Assembly: GCA_002794775.1 (NCBI GenBank)
Contig: NBAY01000001.1
Coordinates: forward strand, 1 to 64,000
From: Porodaedalea pini
Lineage: Eukaryota; Basidiomycota; Agaricomycetes; Hymenochaetales; Hymenochaetaceae
DNA: 64,000 nucleotides
Direction of reading: 5' to 3'
The translations under genes were made by a program, and so were the position numbers. Every line of letters starts with the position of its first letter. Position 1 is the first letter of the stretch. The notes under the pieces are model-generated. The model worked only from the letters and a program-made list of their open reading frames with translations. It ran no database searches and was not told the DNA's origin. Of the stretch, positions 1 through 12,049 are shown one piece after another.

Positions 1-722
1 CTGCCTGCGCACCACGTACACCCATTGAGATTATTATAACACAGTTCGACCGGAGCCGCCTTGACATAACAATGACTCACCGGTCCCAGTATCCATGTCT
101 TGACCACTAGAACGCTGTCTCGTCCCCAGGAAAGAGATCAATTAGGCTGAAGATTAAAGTCAGGTTTGGATTTGCTCATTGGGTTAGCTTGGTCCCACGT
201 TTTAAAGTTTATCTTCCCGGCATTCTGCGCGCTCGGTCGAGAATGATCATGTTCTGAGGAGCGAACGTTCGTGTTCAGCACCTACCAGAGAAAACATAAA
301 TGCTTCTGTTGGAAATATATAACTACACTGGCAAGATTGCACGAGGTGGAAGCTTACTTCCTTCAAGCTGATGGTCGATCATCGATCATAAAAGTGCCCC
401 GCCCCAACTCACTTCTACGCTTCGTTGGACGGAAAATGTGTATTTGGTGGATGTATGGGCGCCAGGACTTATTTGAACATATTCATTGTCATTCATTCAG
501 ACTGATGCACATTCCAACAGTCCGATTCGATACACAGTAAACGAAGAAGCTTACGTAGGAAACACGAGAAAGGACACCGGTCCAAAATCTGATATATCCT
601 ACAATTTCCTTTATCTTGTTCTTAGAGGTCTTCAGTCGACAGAGAAACGGGAAAAAGAGGAGTTTAACCCAGAAATAAGTAAGTGGGTATCGTAAGGACT
701 TCTTCCACAGACGTCGGCGGAT
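1..722. other. No gene recognised (left edge)
   Basis: I see no family-like reading frame with consistent splice sites on either strand. Short open frames here have no recognisable content. The right end overlaps the uncertain 3' end of the secreted-protein gene next door. Confidence 0.5.
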
Positions 723-1863
723 CTACGACCCGGAATCGGCGGTACATGCGGTCCCCTTCTTGTAATTGAACAAAGACGGGTCGATGTCCGGCGGGGAGTT
801 GGCGCTAGCGCTCGCCTGCTGCGCAGCCGCGGCGAAGCTGGTTCATAGAATTTCTGCGCCGCGTCGATAAGCTGGTTCACAGTCTGCTGGTTCTCTTGTT
901 GAGACCCTTCAGCTTCTGGACGTTTGCCGTTACCGTCCTCGACGAGCGACAGGATCTTCTGGATACTGTTTATATATAAGTTCTCAATATAGAGTCGAAA
1001 AGAAATCTATGGTGGGAGAGAGGCTCACTCGTTCGTCTGGTTCGCGACCTGCTGCACGCTGAAGTCTGCGCCGAATTGGTCGATCGTGTTCTCGAGGCTC
1101 ACCAAAACTGGCTGAATCTGGTTCACCAAGTCCTCGACAGGTTCCAGGCCAGTACCATTCAGCCCACCGATGCCATTCGTGAGGTTTGTCAGCCCGGCTT
1201 GCGTGTCGAGTAGGAATTTGTACGTATTTAGGCTAGCTGGAGTAACGTGTCAGCTAGGCTTCTAAGCCCCCATGTTCGAGCGGTCGGCTTACCGATTGTC
1301 CTGGCACTATTTGAGAGCTAAGACATAAGATCAGCATATTATCCATCTAAAATAGTCACTCGAGCAAATGCACTTACTGCCTGGATCAACGCAGTTGTCG
1401 TTGAATTAGGCAGCTGTCCCCCCACGAGATCGTTGACCATCTCCACCAGCCCCGCAGTGCCCGCCGATTGCAGACCGAGCATCTTTCGCGCGCCTGCAAC
1501 AGCGCGGTCGCCGATAGTCGTCGTCCCGCCAGCCGACTCACCCGCGGCGAGTTGTTGGAAGAAGGACTTTACATGTGAGCCTAGTTTTTTTTATTTAACG
1601 CACGAAGACAATGTGAAATTAGTTTTATATTACTCGGCGAAGCAAAGGGGAGAAGAGGGACGAGAGGGATGGGACGTACAAGGTGCCGGATTATCCGTCA
1701 GTGCGTTCGTGACCTGCGCCGCTAGCTCGTCGATCGTTGACCCCGTCACTTGCAGCGTCTCCTCGAACAGGCCTCTTCGCTTTAATAAGAGTCGCGGGAT
1801 GGGCGTCGAGAAGACGGGTATCGTGACCAGAATGGCGGAGGCAATGCACAGAGACCACCGCAT
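723..1863 (-). CDS. Small secreted protein, unknown function
   Basis: Five exons: 1863-1680, 1580-1378, 1317-1293 (25 nt), 1236-1029 and from 965 leftwards. Phases close across the first four junctions. The protein opens with a signal peptide (MRWSLCIASAILVTIPVFST), then helical, Asn/Gln/Thr-rich sequence with possible N-glycosylation sites (NLT, NGT, NQT). I recognise no family; its size and helical repeats recall HsbA-type surface-binding proteins, but this is only an impression. The 3' end is uncertain. Read straight through, the frame ends at 632 in basic low-complexity sequence. A 73 nt intron ending at the AG before the FAAAAQQASA stretch gives a more protein-like tail ending at 723. 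Likely exported to the wall or medium. Confidence 0.6.
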
Positions 1864-2736
1864 AACAAACTCGTGCTCAGAAAAGACTCGAAAGTATTGG
1901 TGAAAGGGATGGGGAATTTGATTCGTGAAAAGAGGCTGCAAAATTGGTAGGTCGTGTGAGCTGCATTTCGTTCCAGAACGGTCAACACTCACCGTCCCTG
2001 CGCCGATATTACTCAAAGGACGGACAACGAGCGTCGGCTCGAATAGAAACGAAGGGTGTGTATCAAAGAAAGTGTGAATGAAGTAGCTCTCAGAGCACAG
2101 GTAGCGTCAGCGTACGTCTCAGCGTTAGTATGCCGAAAGAAAGAGGAAGGGGGGAAAGTGTAGGAAAAGCTGCATCCGTGCCCTGCTCTCATTTGCATGC
2201 GCATTCTGAATATTCGGAGTCGATCGGGGTTGTGCGAGTCGCCATGAAAGTGCGAGGTGCCCTGGCTAGGGGCGGTCGTCAAGGACCATGGCCGGAAGAA
2301 ACTGTAACAGTCGCGTTCGCACCGCGCGGAGGCAATTCTTTATAGCAAAGTTACCACTCAACCGGGGTTCTGGGGTTTGATCGAGGGATCTTCCGCAGAG
2401 ACGTGTCTGGGTTTATCAATCGCACGTATATCAACTCGGCCGAGATTAGACCATTGGGCCATGGGTGCCTTGTGATGGGAAAATAGAATGCCTTCGGATA
2501 GTTTACTTATAGATCACTCGTCGGCACGCGATGTACGATGCCACAAAGCTTCCATCGTAGCTTTTTTCAGTTCAATGGGTACATGAATAGCACAGACCAC
2601 CAAATTTATCTGCGAATCGTGAGCTCATCACTAGCCAAAAATAAATAACGCAAAACTCACAGAAACGTAATGTCATTCTCCTAAATATCTTATCCCAAAA
2701 GACCCAATTCATACATTTTATCCATTCATCTATATC
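1864..2736. other. Intergenic stretch
   Basis: About 870 bp between the start of the secreted-protein gene and the stop of the nicotinamide riboside kinase gene, both on the minus strand. Open frames on both strands lack family resemblance or splice support. It presumably holds the promoter of the secreted-protein gene and the 3' UTR of the kinase gene. I see no repeats or RNA gene. Confidence 0.5.
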
Positions 2737-3766
2737 TCACTCCAGCTGCGAAACGTCCCAAACCGCCCTCGCAGCCCTCTCAAACACCTCGTCCATGCCC
2801 ATCTCCTCGCACTCGATCAGTACGAGGCGCTTTACGAAGTCACCAGGGGCGCTATGCTCGAGGTCGCCATCCACGAACATGCGCGTATGTGCGCGGACAT
2901 AAGCGGGATAGACAATCTGGTCGAAGTAGTGCGGCGGGTCACGCCAGAGGGTGCCCTCTGGGTCGGATTGTGCTAGGTGTGAGTATCAGCTTGGCTTGGA
3001 GGTTATAAATGGAGGATGAGAGACTGGGAAGAGAGGGAGGATACCTGCAGTGTGGTATCCGTGTCGTTCGTGTCGCCGTTTCTTGAGGACGTCGTATGAT
3101 GCACGAAGGAATATACGCGCGTCCAGCGAGTCGATCACTTCCTCATCCCAGTACAGCAGAAACCCATCGACGAGGCCCCAGATCACCTTGTCGCCCTTCT
3201 CTTCGTGCTGCCTCGTCAAGCGATCGAACATCTCCTTCCATTGCTCGAAGGTCTCCTTGCTGAGTGAGACGTCCTTCTGCTCATTAAGATGGTCGTGTGA
3301 CTTGTGCGAGTCAGGGATAACGCCCGACTGCTTGATCTCCTTCACAAATGTGCGCATTCGTGGCCAATCTATCGCACCTGGCGCATCGTCCCAGTCCTGT
3401 ACACCATATTCTGGATGGATTGGCACGAGTTCTTGGGGCTTGTAACAAATGAACTTTTGTCATATCTTGTACATCGCGACGCGACTTACGGGTGCAAAGT
3501 CCTAAGACGCATTAATTTCTTGAAACATTTCTCGCGAAAGAGTCTACAACGCACATCCTGGTGAATGATGATGCTATTCGGAATGCATCTTCGCAAGTGT
3601 TTTGCTAGAGTCGTTTTGCCTGAGCATGTCGCACCCCTGCTCTTCCAAAAATTAAAGAAGTGGAGCTTCACTTTATTAAGTATTCATTTCACAACAGTAG
3701 ATTCTCGTACCCCACGCCGACAAGTATAACGCGTTGTCGAAGTTCACTGGAGTTCGCGGTGCTCAT
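2737..3766 (-). CDS. NRK1: Nicotinamide riboside kinase (NRK1-like)
   Basis: Phosphorylates nicotinamide riboside to NMN in NAD+ salvage, in the cytosol. Five exons (3766-3711, 3636-3555, 3501-3490, 3438-3045, 2972-2737) sum to 780 nt, or 259 residues, with every phase closing. The start follows from the first exon, which leads straight into the P-loop: GVG joined to GATCSGKTT, the uridine kinase/NRK Walker A motif. IIHQDDFAPP follows, then HPEYGVQDWDDAPGAIDW, the conserved substrate region of fungal NRKs, and later DGFLLYW and RDPPHYFDQIVYP. The third exon is a 12 nt microexon coding only DFAP. The gene is divergent from the Mtf2-like gene across 188 bp. Family assignment is secure; substrate preference (nicotinamide versus nicotinic acid riboside) is not readable. 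Confidence 0.9.
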
Positions 3767-3954
3767 CGAAGTCGGAGGGTAAGCGCGAGTCACGTACGCG
3801 CTAGCAACGATTCCTTACATAACACTCGAAGCCTCTTTGCGACACTCGTCCTGGGCGTCCTCTCCTCTCCTCCAACCTGTTTATCCCTCCAATTTCTCTG
3901 CCATAACCGTGCTCTTGATTCCGTGATCTTTGACTGTGCTCGCTCTTTGGGAAA
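3767..3954. promoter_or_regulatory. Bidirectional promoter region, NRK1-like / Mtf2-like
   Basis: Only 188 bp separate the divergent start codons of the nicotinamide riboside kinase gene (minus) and the mitochondrial Mtf2-like gene (plus), so both must be driven from this stretch. It contains pyrimidine-rich blocks on the plus strand near 3855-3900, common upstream of fungal start sites. I see no clear TATA box. Confidence 0.6.
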
Positions 3955-5696
3955 ATGCTGAGTAGATGCAAGGGAAAACCTGCGACGAGCTGCGTGAGGT
4001 GTATTGCAATTCGTGAGTGTGCTTTTCTAGTTCACGGTTTTAGCAGGTATTCAATAGGGCGTTTTTAGCTGCTTCAACTTCATCCTTCTCTCGTGCGCCT
4101 TCGACAACAGAAAGGCAACAAGAAGCTGCTAAAAATCGAGAGGACGAAGTCTGGAAGAGCGTGCTCAAGGCCATCCCAACGTCGTCTAGATGGCAGACAC
4201 TTCCAAGGTATAGACAGCGCGACGCACTTGATCCAGATTTCTTCTCTTCGAGGAGGATGGGGCAGTCAAGAAAATATACTACAGACGCGAAGCAAGGGGG
4301 CAGCTCACGACCGTCGTGAGTCCGTCGACCCTACACTATAATTTGCATCTACCTCTAAACTCTTCTTAGCCCGGACGAACCGGACTCGCTGTTCAATTCG
4401 TCGCAATCCGCTTGGGACCATGTATTCGACAACATCGACAACATGCCGCCGCTAGACAGCTTGCCCACCACTCCGCGTCCGCGCTCGTCCATCCGCGCAT
4501 CCTCCTCCGACGCCATGAACTCGCGCCGCCAAACGATGACCGCGCGTGAGATCGACGCGTTCAACAACATGTTCAACATGATCTTTAACGCCGTGTCCCG
4601 CAGCGATCAAGCCGGGACCGGGACCGATTCAACAAGCACGAGCACGACTGCACGCCCACGGACCGCTGCGGATAGACGCGCAGACAAGGCGGCGCGCCAT
4701 GACCCGCTGAGCGGCGTGGGGATTGGGAGCGGGCCCGAAGGCACATCGAGCGTAGGCGACCTGTTCGGAAAGCTACGACGCGTCTCGCGCACGTACAGAT
4801 GGTCCCCGGCAGAGGACGCGGAGCTGGAGCGCAAGACGGCACAAATGGAGCTGTGCGAGACCGACCAGCAGCTGCTTGATTGGGCTGCGCACGAGGTCTT
4901 TGAGGAATCCGCGCGCTATGAAGAAGTCGCTCGGCAGGCGGTCGTACGCGCCGAGTCTGGTTCAGCACCATCACCCGAATCCAACTCAGACCCGTCAAAG
5001 CCACAACCCGACCCAAATCCGTCCCCGTCCCCGAATCCCACCTCCTCTTTCTCCTCGCCTCTCCCCCTCCAACCACCCGCCTACCCGCACCTGCTCGCAG
5101 CGCTTATGCGCACCTTCCGGGACAAATTCCGCGACCCGCATCTCGCGCTCTCCATCTTCGCGCACGCCCGCTCGCGCTCCATCGCCTCCTTCGTCTTCGG
5201 CTGCACCGCGCCGGCGTACAACGAGCTGCTCCGCACGCTCTGGGCGGCCTTCCGCGACCTGCGCGGCGTCGCGGACGCGCTCAGCGAGATGCGTGTGAAC
5301 GGGATTGCGCCTGACGCACGCACACGCGCGCTCGTAGAGGAGCTGCGCCGCGAGGTCGGCGCGCGCACCGTGTGGCAAGAAGAGCGCAACATCGGCACGG
5401 GAGAGGTGTTCGAGCTGCTTAACCAGATCGAGACGCTTAGTCGCAAGCCCGTAAAGGCAGATAGGGATCAACGGCAGAAGAAGGGGAAGCACCAGGGAAA
5501 GAACAAGTCGAGGCGCTGGAGGACGTCGTCGGCAGAGCAATGGAAGTCGGGCTCAGACGGAGATTCCGGCGGGAAATATAAGTTCGGGGAGTGGGACTTC
5601 AGCAGGTCTGCGGGAAGGAAGTCGGATCGTAGAACGTCCGATCGCGACAGGCATTCTGCACCACCAGCGGAATCAAATAGGCTCGCATTCGAGTAG
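3955..5696 (+). CDS. Mitochondrial Mtf2/Nam1-like protein
   Basis: Three exons (3955-3993, 4047-4315, 4370-5696) give 544 residues with phases closing. The N-terminus MLSRCKGKPATSC joined to VFNRAFLAASTSSFSR is Arg/Ser-rich and acid-free, a typical mitochondrial presequence, and it decides this start over the internal ATG at 4443. The conserved part lies around residues 290-400: YPHLLAALMRTFRDKF, HLALSIFAHARSRS, FGCTAPAYNELLRTLWAAFRDLRG. This matches the C-terminal domain of fungal Mtf2/Nam1, a matrix protein that couples mitochondrial RNA polymerase to RNA processing and translation. The flanks are low-complexity (Pro/Ser-rich before; Lys/Arg/Asp-rich C-terminus). Role inferred from family; no catalytic motif expected. 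Confidence 0.75.
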
Positions 5697-6019
5697 TTTG
5701 TCCTGATTGCACAAAATTATCCATTATTGCATACACACAAAAGCAAGGCGAGCCAAAGAAAAACTATTAGTAGGGTACAGAAATCTGACAATATCATCTA
5801 ATAAAATAAGCCATTAGAAGAGCAGCTGGTATAAAAATCGTGGTGGGAATATAACGGAATTGGGAGGGAATCACAGAAAGACAGATGCGAGGAAAGCGGG
5901 AAGTTTGAACTGAATAAGAATGTATCCGTAAACAACAGAGCAGAAAACAGCAGTAACGAGTAAGAACAGAAACAAGCGGGAAGCAGAAGGAAAGTCTCGA
6001 ATTACGAGAGGCCCGGAGT
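5697..6019. other. Convergent intergenic region
   Basis: AT-richer stretch between the stop of the Mtf2-like gene (plus) and the stop of the RhoGAP gene (minus). It should contain both 3' UTRs and poly(A) sites; an AATAAAATAAG-like motif lies near 5799. Nothing else seen. Confidence 0.5.
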
Positions 6020-9000
6020 CTACCGGACAGGACGACGGTTGCGGGGCTTTGAGGCGTTGATAGCAGTTCCGAGACCGTGTTTGGGCACGTATCCAGGATC
6101 CACTCTATTGCACTTCAGATGCAGTAAGAGATTATGGACGAACATCTGTTCGTATCTGTAAACAAACACCAGCTCAGAACGGAAGCCACAATGACAAAGG
6201 GGCATAATACGTACGGAGCATTAGTGAACACGACAGTCATCGACTCCGAGTCGCATCTTAGCAAATTCGGCGCCATCACAAGCGCTAAATTCGCACTCGT
6301 CATCTTCGTCACCGCCTGTATTTTCTCTTCGAGAAACAGCTGCAAAAAGCTGATGACAAACAGCACGACCCGGCGATGGATCGTCGGCAGGCGCGACACC
6401 ATCGCTACACACGCCTCGGGATCCTTCGCGCACGCGACACAGTCGTTGTACAGCTCCGTCGGCACGAGTGGGTCGCACAGCTCGCGCAGCCACAGTTTCA
6501 GCAGGCTCGCGGGCACGTGTGGGTTGTCGACGCCCTCGAGGTTATAGTATCCACGCTCGATACGGATCTTGAGCTCCGAGACGCTGTCGCCGTCGCCTGG
6601 GATGCGGAAGATGCCCTCGGACTTCGTCCCACCCAGAGCAAGGATTCCATCTGCAAGGAAGGGAAGGATGATCGGCACCTGCAGGTGTGGGTAGCTGCGC
6701 TCCTGCAGACGGACGACAGCGTCCAGTGATTCACCAAATGTCGAAGGGTTGAAGGCCGCGTCCTTAGCGAAGAGTTAGTAACTTATTTTTTCATTCACTA
6801 TACAGAACTCTTCACCGAAGCAGTCTCAATCTCAGCAATAGTGGGCGCCTTCCCCCGCGGGCCCTTCTTCGAGATGATCGAGAGGCGCTGCAGACAGTAT
6901 TTCGCCATAACGTCCACCCGGCCCTCCGTCTGCGCCGTATTCTGCTGGATGAACGACCGCAAATACGCCTCGAAGTTCTTCGACGGTGGAAACGTCACCA
7001 GTAAAACACACATCAGCTGCCAACCCCTAAATAAGCTCTCCCTTTACCAAACCAAATCGAGACATCAGCAATCATCCACACCCCTCTTCATGAAGACGAC
7101 AAGTAAAGCCAAGGACGAGAAACTCACGGATTTGCATTCCCCGTCAACTGCTTCACAAGCTGACAGTAGATCTCATCCCTCAGCTCCCCATGCGCAAGAC
7201 CCTCACCAAGCAACCACCTCTCCTCGTCCAGTACACCAGAGACCATGCTCGGCAGCGAGATCGAGCTCGCATTGAGCGACGTCACCGACGCAGTCGGCCC
7301 ACCTGGCCCCAGATACGAGTCGGAGGCCTGCTGACGCACGACTGGCCGGTCCCGGTCTCGGTCGCCCATAATGCGCTGAATGACCTTGAACACCTTCACC
7401 GCATCCTTATGCAGCATCCGATTCAGCAGCAGGAGTGGAGATTGCAGGGGTGCCTTAACAACCTTGTATGAGTATGTACTTGGAATCTGATAGTGTACGC
7501 AAACGGACTTTTTGCCAGACCATCATCTTCTCCACTGGGATCTTCTTCCGAAAGATGAACCCCGTCCGATGGGTCGTGAAGTACTGCCGCGCGAATTCGC
7601 TCTGCACGAACTGCTGGATCTCGGACGCGAGTTCATCAGGCAGGACGGGGCGGCCTCTAAATAATCCAACATCAACATCAAATTATTCAGTAAAATGTGC
7701 AGACGCAATTAGATTCAGAATGAAACACACCCAGTACTGTACCGCGTCTCACCGCCCTCCATCGAGTTCTTCGAGTCAAGCAAGATCGGCTTGCCCTCCG
7801 CACGCGCCTTTACCGGGCTCATGTTCTGCGTCGCCTCTTTTCATTCCCCAGATTGCCAAAAAGAAAATATTCAAACAATCTCATAAGACAGCACATTAGG
7901 GGGAAAAAAATGAAGGTACTCACGAGTATCAAACATAGGCGTCCCGATATCCTGTGTCCGTATCGAGCTCTGCTGGTTCGCGCTCATGCTCCGGCGCGGG
8001 ACCGGCATAGGCGGGGGCGGGATCCGGTTCTGGTTTTGACTTTGAGCGGATTTCATCGGCACACCGTAAATCCGCTCGACGCCCTTTCCCTTCGAGAGTG
8101 ACGGGAACGGCGAGTTGAGCAACACAGGCGAGACGGGGCTCGTCGGCGTGGGAAGGATGTTCTCGCGCGCTTTTCCCATACTAGGACCCGTCAGTCCGGT
8201 GCTGATGGTGAGTCCCTGCGCATCACAGTGCTCCAGTCCAGAAGCGCGCGAAACGGGGCGTGCGGGGGAGGAGACAGCCTGCGGCGCGAAGCTGATGTTG
8301 TTGAGCGTGCTATTGCCTTCGGCGTCCCTAAGGCCGGAACCGTGAGTATCTGAGACGGGAGTAGGGGGAACGGGAGACACAGGTGTAGGTGGGACACTTC
8401 CTCCGTGCGCAGGCGTAGAATCGCTCGCAATGCGTGATGCGAGCGCGGAGAGGCTCTGTTGTGGTTGCTGACGATGCCGTAGTCGGCCGGCTGAAGCAGA
8501 CCTGCTACGTGCGCGGCCTATCGACTCTTTCTCTTTCTCCCTCCCTCTTTCCTTCTCTTTCTCCCGCTCGCGCTCTTTCTCCTCCCTCGCATTATCCTGC
8601 CTCACCCTCTCCTTCTCCCGCTGCATCTGCACTTCCCTCACCTCCCTCGCCCGCGCTGCCTTCTTCTCTGCTTTCGCCTTCGCCTCCGCATCAGACGCAG
8701 AGCCCTCCGTCTGGCTCTGGTACGGCGACGCAGGGATCGGCGGGAGATGTGTCCCGCCGAACCCGTGTGCGAGGTGGTGGTTGTGGTTGTAACTGTGGGC
8801 CGGTCGCTTTGGCGTCTGCATCTGCGGAACCGGTTTCGAGGTGGAAGAAGATGGGTTTACGAGTCGTACTGTGGGCATCGACGCTGGTACTCCTGCTGCC
8901 GCTCCCACGCCAGATGTAGAAGCAGAAGCAGAGCGCCTCCGCATCGCCTTCTCCGCCGCCTCCTTGTCCACACCCTGTACCCCATTCATGTTCCCGTCCT

Positions 9001-9992
9001 TTTGGTCAAAGTTGTTTGCCATGTTATCCGACGCGGCGCGGCGCACTGCAGGCCGTCCCCCAAGTTCTGCTGCGTTTGCGTTCCCAGACTGCGACTGTCG
9101 TTGTTCAGCATACGCCTTGACGGCGTCTGCGTCAAAGGCCTGTGAGTAGCGCGCGCTGAGGCGGCGGCACAGCGCCGTGTTCTATTCATTGCACATCACA
9201 TATCATGTATCAGCTGCCATCCGAAATAATTTAAGAATAAGATGGAAGGAGAGGACGACTTACCTGAAGGATAGCGAGCGGGATGACGAACCCCTCGGGG
9301 CGCTCCCAGACTGTCTCGTTCGTCTTTGTGTGGTAGTAATACGGCAGTCCACCACGACTCTCGTCAACGAGCTCCCACCACTCGCCCTCCGCGCTCGGCG
9401 GGAGGCTGCCCATTTCATATGCATCATCAACAACACCAATAAAGCACAAGTCAAAGATAGACACCGCAATCAATCCGCATAATTATATATGACCAAGAAG
9501 AAAAGCCACAATCAATCGGGGTGTCCATATGCAGACAAATCAAGTTATTAAAGGGCGGGACGCACACGAAGTTACCAACAGGTGGGTCCCAGCTGACCTG
9601 CCCCGTCGCAGGGCACGCATAGAACGGCGTCTGGCTCTGCACGGCGAACGTCAAACGGGGTATCCTCATCAGCACACGACGATCGCATATTTAGAAAAAA
9701 ATGCGGGTATATAAAAACGGCGCACCTGCGGCTCAATGAGCGTCACCCAGAAGTTCGCACCCCACGCGCTGTCGGTCTCCGCCGTCGGCGTCTGCACCAC
9801 AGGGCTTTTGGGCGGGCGCGCGGTCGGGCTCGTTCCATTTGCAGAAGCCGGTGAAGCTGCCTGCTTCTGCGTTTGCTTTTGAGAATTCGGAGGGAACGCG
9901 CCGCCGTTGATGCTGAGCTGCGGTACTTGCGGCTGTGAGCGAGCCATTGGACCCGACGCGTCTGACGAGCCCGCGTTTCGTGCACTGAGCAT
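6020..9992 (-). CDS. WW-WW-MyTH4-RhoGAP protein (ARHGAP39/Vilse type)
   Basis: A multi-exon gene of roughly 1,000 residues. Domains in order: low-complexity N-terminus (9992-9726, exon 1); first WW domain (QVSWDPPV near 9580); second WW domain (GLPYYYHTKTNETVWERPEG, 9360-9280); a long disordered Arg/Glu/Pro/Ser-rich linker (about 9180-7920); a MyTH4 domain (from about 7750 to 6810, with LRDEIYCQLVKQLTGN and the KYCLQRL segment); and a RhoGAP domain (6678-6150) with the arginine-finger motif GIFRIPGD and the ANLALVMAPNLLR segment. The last exon is re-entered after an intron following VFTNA and ends NRRPVR. This order is that of animal ARHGAP39/Vilse. It should stimulate GTP hydrolysis by Rho/Rac/Cdc42 in cell polarity. 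Divergent from the DMAC1-like gene across 298 bp. Confidence 0.85.
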
Positions 9993-10290
9993 AGCAGGTG
10001 AAAGGAAAAGGATAAGAGAAGAGACTGCGTTTCCCCTTCCCTTTCTTTCTTTTGATTGTTTTTGTGCTGTATGGTAGGGTCGACGTCGGCGTTGGTCAAC
10101 AAGCGCCGCGTGTCTGTGGTCGGTGGGCGGTGGGCGGTGGACGTTGCCGTCCGAGCGCAGACGAAGGACGCGCCTCGTGTTTCCATCTCTCTTTTATTTC
10201 CCATTTTAGTTCTTTTGTTTTCCATACTTAGATAAGCATTTCTGCAGAAATTCCCACTTTCGGAAATCAGAGAATTTGCTCCCGCCGACC

Positions 10291-10592
10291 ATGTCCATGT
10301 CCGCCCAACAGCAACACCTCCCACAGCCAAGCACACAACAAGTCCAGCAAGAGTGCTTGAGCTGCCGAATCATCGGCACCACTGCGCTCGGTGCCGTCGG
10401 GCTCTACGCGCTGCAGCAGTCGCGTGCAGGCCAGCCAGGCTCACCTGCCGCGCGTCGCGTCATGGCGGGCGTCGGGCTGTGTTTCTTGGGCGCGAGCTAT
10501 GTGAGGTGGTGAGTACTAGCGGCTTCTTCAAATGTAAAAAGAGGAGCTGACTACGATTGATGTGTAGGAATAAATTCAGGTTGCATGCATGA
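10291..10592 (+). CDS. DMAC1/DUF4536-like small membrane protein
   Basis: Two exons (10291-10508, 10568-10592) give 80 residues; the intron completes the Trp codon of YVRW and adds NKFRLHA before the stop. It has a Gln/Ser-rich N-terminus, then CLSCRIIGTTALGAVGLYAL, an amphipathic turn, and a second hydrophobic segment (MAGVGLCFLGASYVRW). The CLSCR motif plus two membrane spans is the pattern of the DUF4536 / DMAC1-Dmo2 family, whose animal member assists complex I membrane-arm assembly in the mitochondrial inner membrane. Assignment rests on that short motif and topology. The first ATG of the frame is used. Confidence 0.6.
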
Positions 10593-10697
10593 TCAACTTG
10601 TACCGCTAAGGCTCGTGCTCTCATGTGTGCGCCTCAGCGTACTACCAATTGCTTGACCGGCCTCGATTCATTCCTGCTAGTACTAATCCATTTTATC

Positions 10698-11818
10698 TCA
10701 CAAATTCGCAAACTTCGGCTTCCGCTTCTCCACGAACGCCTGCATGCCCTCTTTCTGGTCCTTCGTCGCAAACAGCGCATGGAACGCCCTCCGCTCAAAC
10801 ACCAGCCCCTCCCTCAACCCCAGCTCCCCCGCCTTCCGCACGCTCTCCTTCGCCGCACGCACCGCGACCTGGCTCTTCCCCGCAATCGTCGCCGCGAGCT
10901 GCACCGCCTCGTCCACGACTTTCTGCGCCTCCGGCACCACGCGCGTGACGAGCCCCCAGCGCTCCGCCTCCGCCGCGCTAAACTTGCGCCCCGTGAGCAC
11001 GAGCTCCATCGCGCGCGCCTGCCCCACGAGCCGCGTGAGCCGTTGCGTGCCGCCCGCCCCCGGGATCACCCCCAGGTCGATCTCCGGCTGCCCGAAGACG
11101 GCAGAGGGCGCGGCGAGCAGGATGTCACACATCATCGCGAGCTCGCAGCCGCCGCCGAGCTGCATTTATGCGTAGTTAGTTATTATCTAGCTTGGGAGGG
11201 GCGTGAGAAGGACGTACGGCGTAGCCGCTGACGGCGGCGATGGTGGGCTTGCGTAGGTCCGCAAGGCGATGCCAATTCGCGAGGAAGTCCTCCTTGCTCA
11301 CATCATGGTCTACACATCGTATATCCATTCAGTCACCTGTACCATACACCAAACCTAAAATTAAAATAAGACAAAAACCACTTACACTCCCTATCCTTCA
11401 TCTCCTTAATATCCGCTCCAGCCGCAAACGCCTTCTCGCTCCCGGTAATCACAACAGCGCCCACGCTGCCGTCACGCTCCGCGCGGTCGAGCGCGTCATT
11501 CAGCTCCGCAATCAACGCGGCACAGAGCGCGTTGAGCGCCTTCGGACGATTGAGCGTGATGAGGGCGACGCCCGGCGCGGGCGCGCTGGCGAGGATGTGC
11601 GTGTAGGGCTCGGACTCTGCGCGTGCGAGCCAGCTTTCGGGTGGGTGCTGCGAGGAGGAGGACGACATTTGTCGGACGAGTTTATTCAAGTTCGGATGCG
11701 AATGCGAGCGAGTCGGAGTGCGTGTGGTGCTTGTTCGGAGGACAGTCGAGGCGCGGACTGGCAGACGACGAGCAGAAGTAGTGAGTGCACGAGAGACGAG
11801 CGTGCGGGCTGCGGACAT
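10698..11818 (-). CDS. ECHS1: Enoyl-CoA hydratase, mitochondrial
   Basis: Three exons (11818-11386, 11309-11218, 11159-10698) give 328 residues. The upstream ATG is preferred to the internal one near 11668 because [18 protein letters not shown] and following residues form a strong mitochondrial presequence. Crotonase-fold landmarks: [14 protein letters not shown], the oxyanion segment [11 protein letters not shown], then [16 protein letters not shown] with the first catalytic Glu, and [20 protein letters not shown] with the second. Hydrates 2-trans-enoyl-CoA to 3-hydroxyacyl-CoA in beta-oxidation and branched-chain amino acid breakdown in the matrix. Convergent with the DMAC1-like gene. Length and motifs are complete, with no lesion seen. 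Confidence 0.92.
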
Positions 11819-12049
11819 GGTACAAGACTAAGTTCTGAGTGCAGTCCGAGGGAGCTTATAAATGCGCGTGCCCGGGTATATTCATGTGCAGACACGCTCT
11901 TATGACGACAGCGCGGCAAGCAGTAGTAGTGGATTGAGACCAACAAAAAAAAATGCCAGAGCTAGAGAACAGAAAGCAGGCTACAACACAGAGAAGATAA
12001 CTTATAACTAGCAGGAAAGAACCAGTTTTGCTCTATACAGTGGTATACC

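Noticed and set aside
4443..5696. Mtf2-like protein starting at the internal ATG 4443
   Set aside because: Two upstream exons with closing phases add a mitochondrial presequence and conserved sequence.
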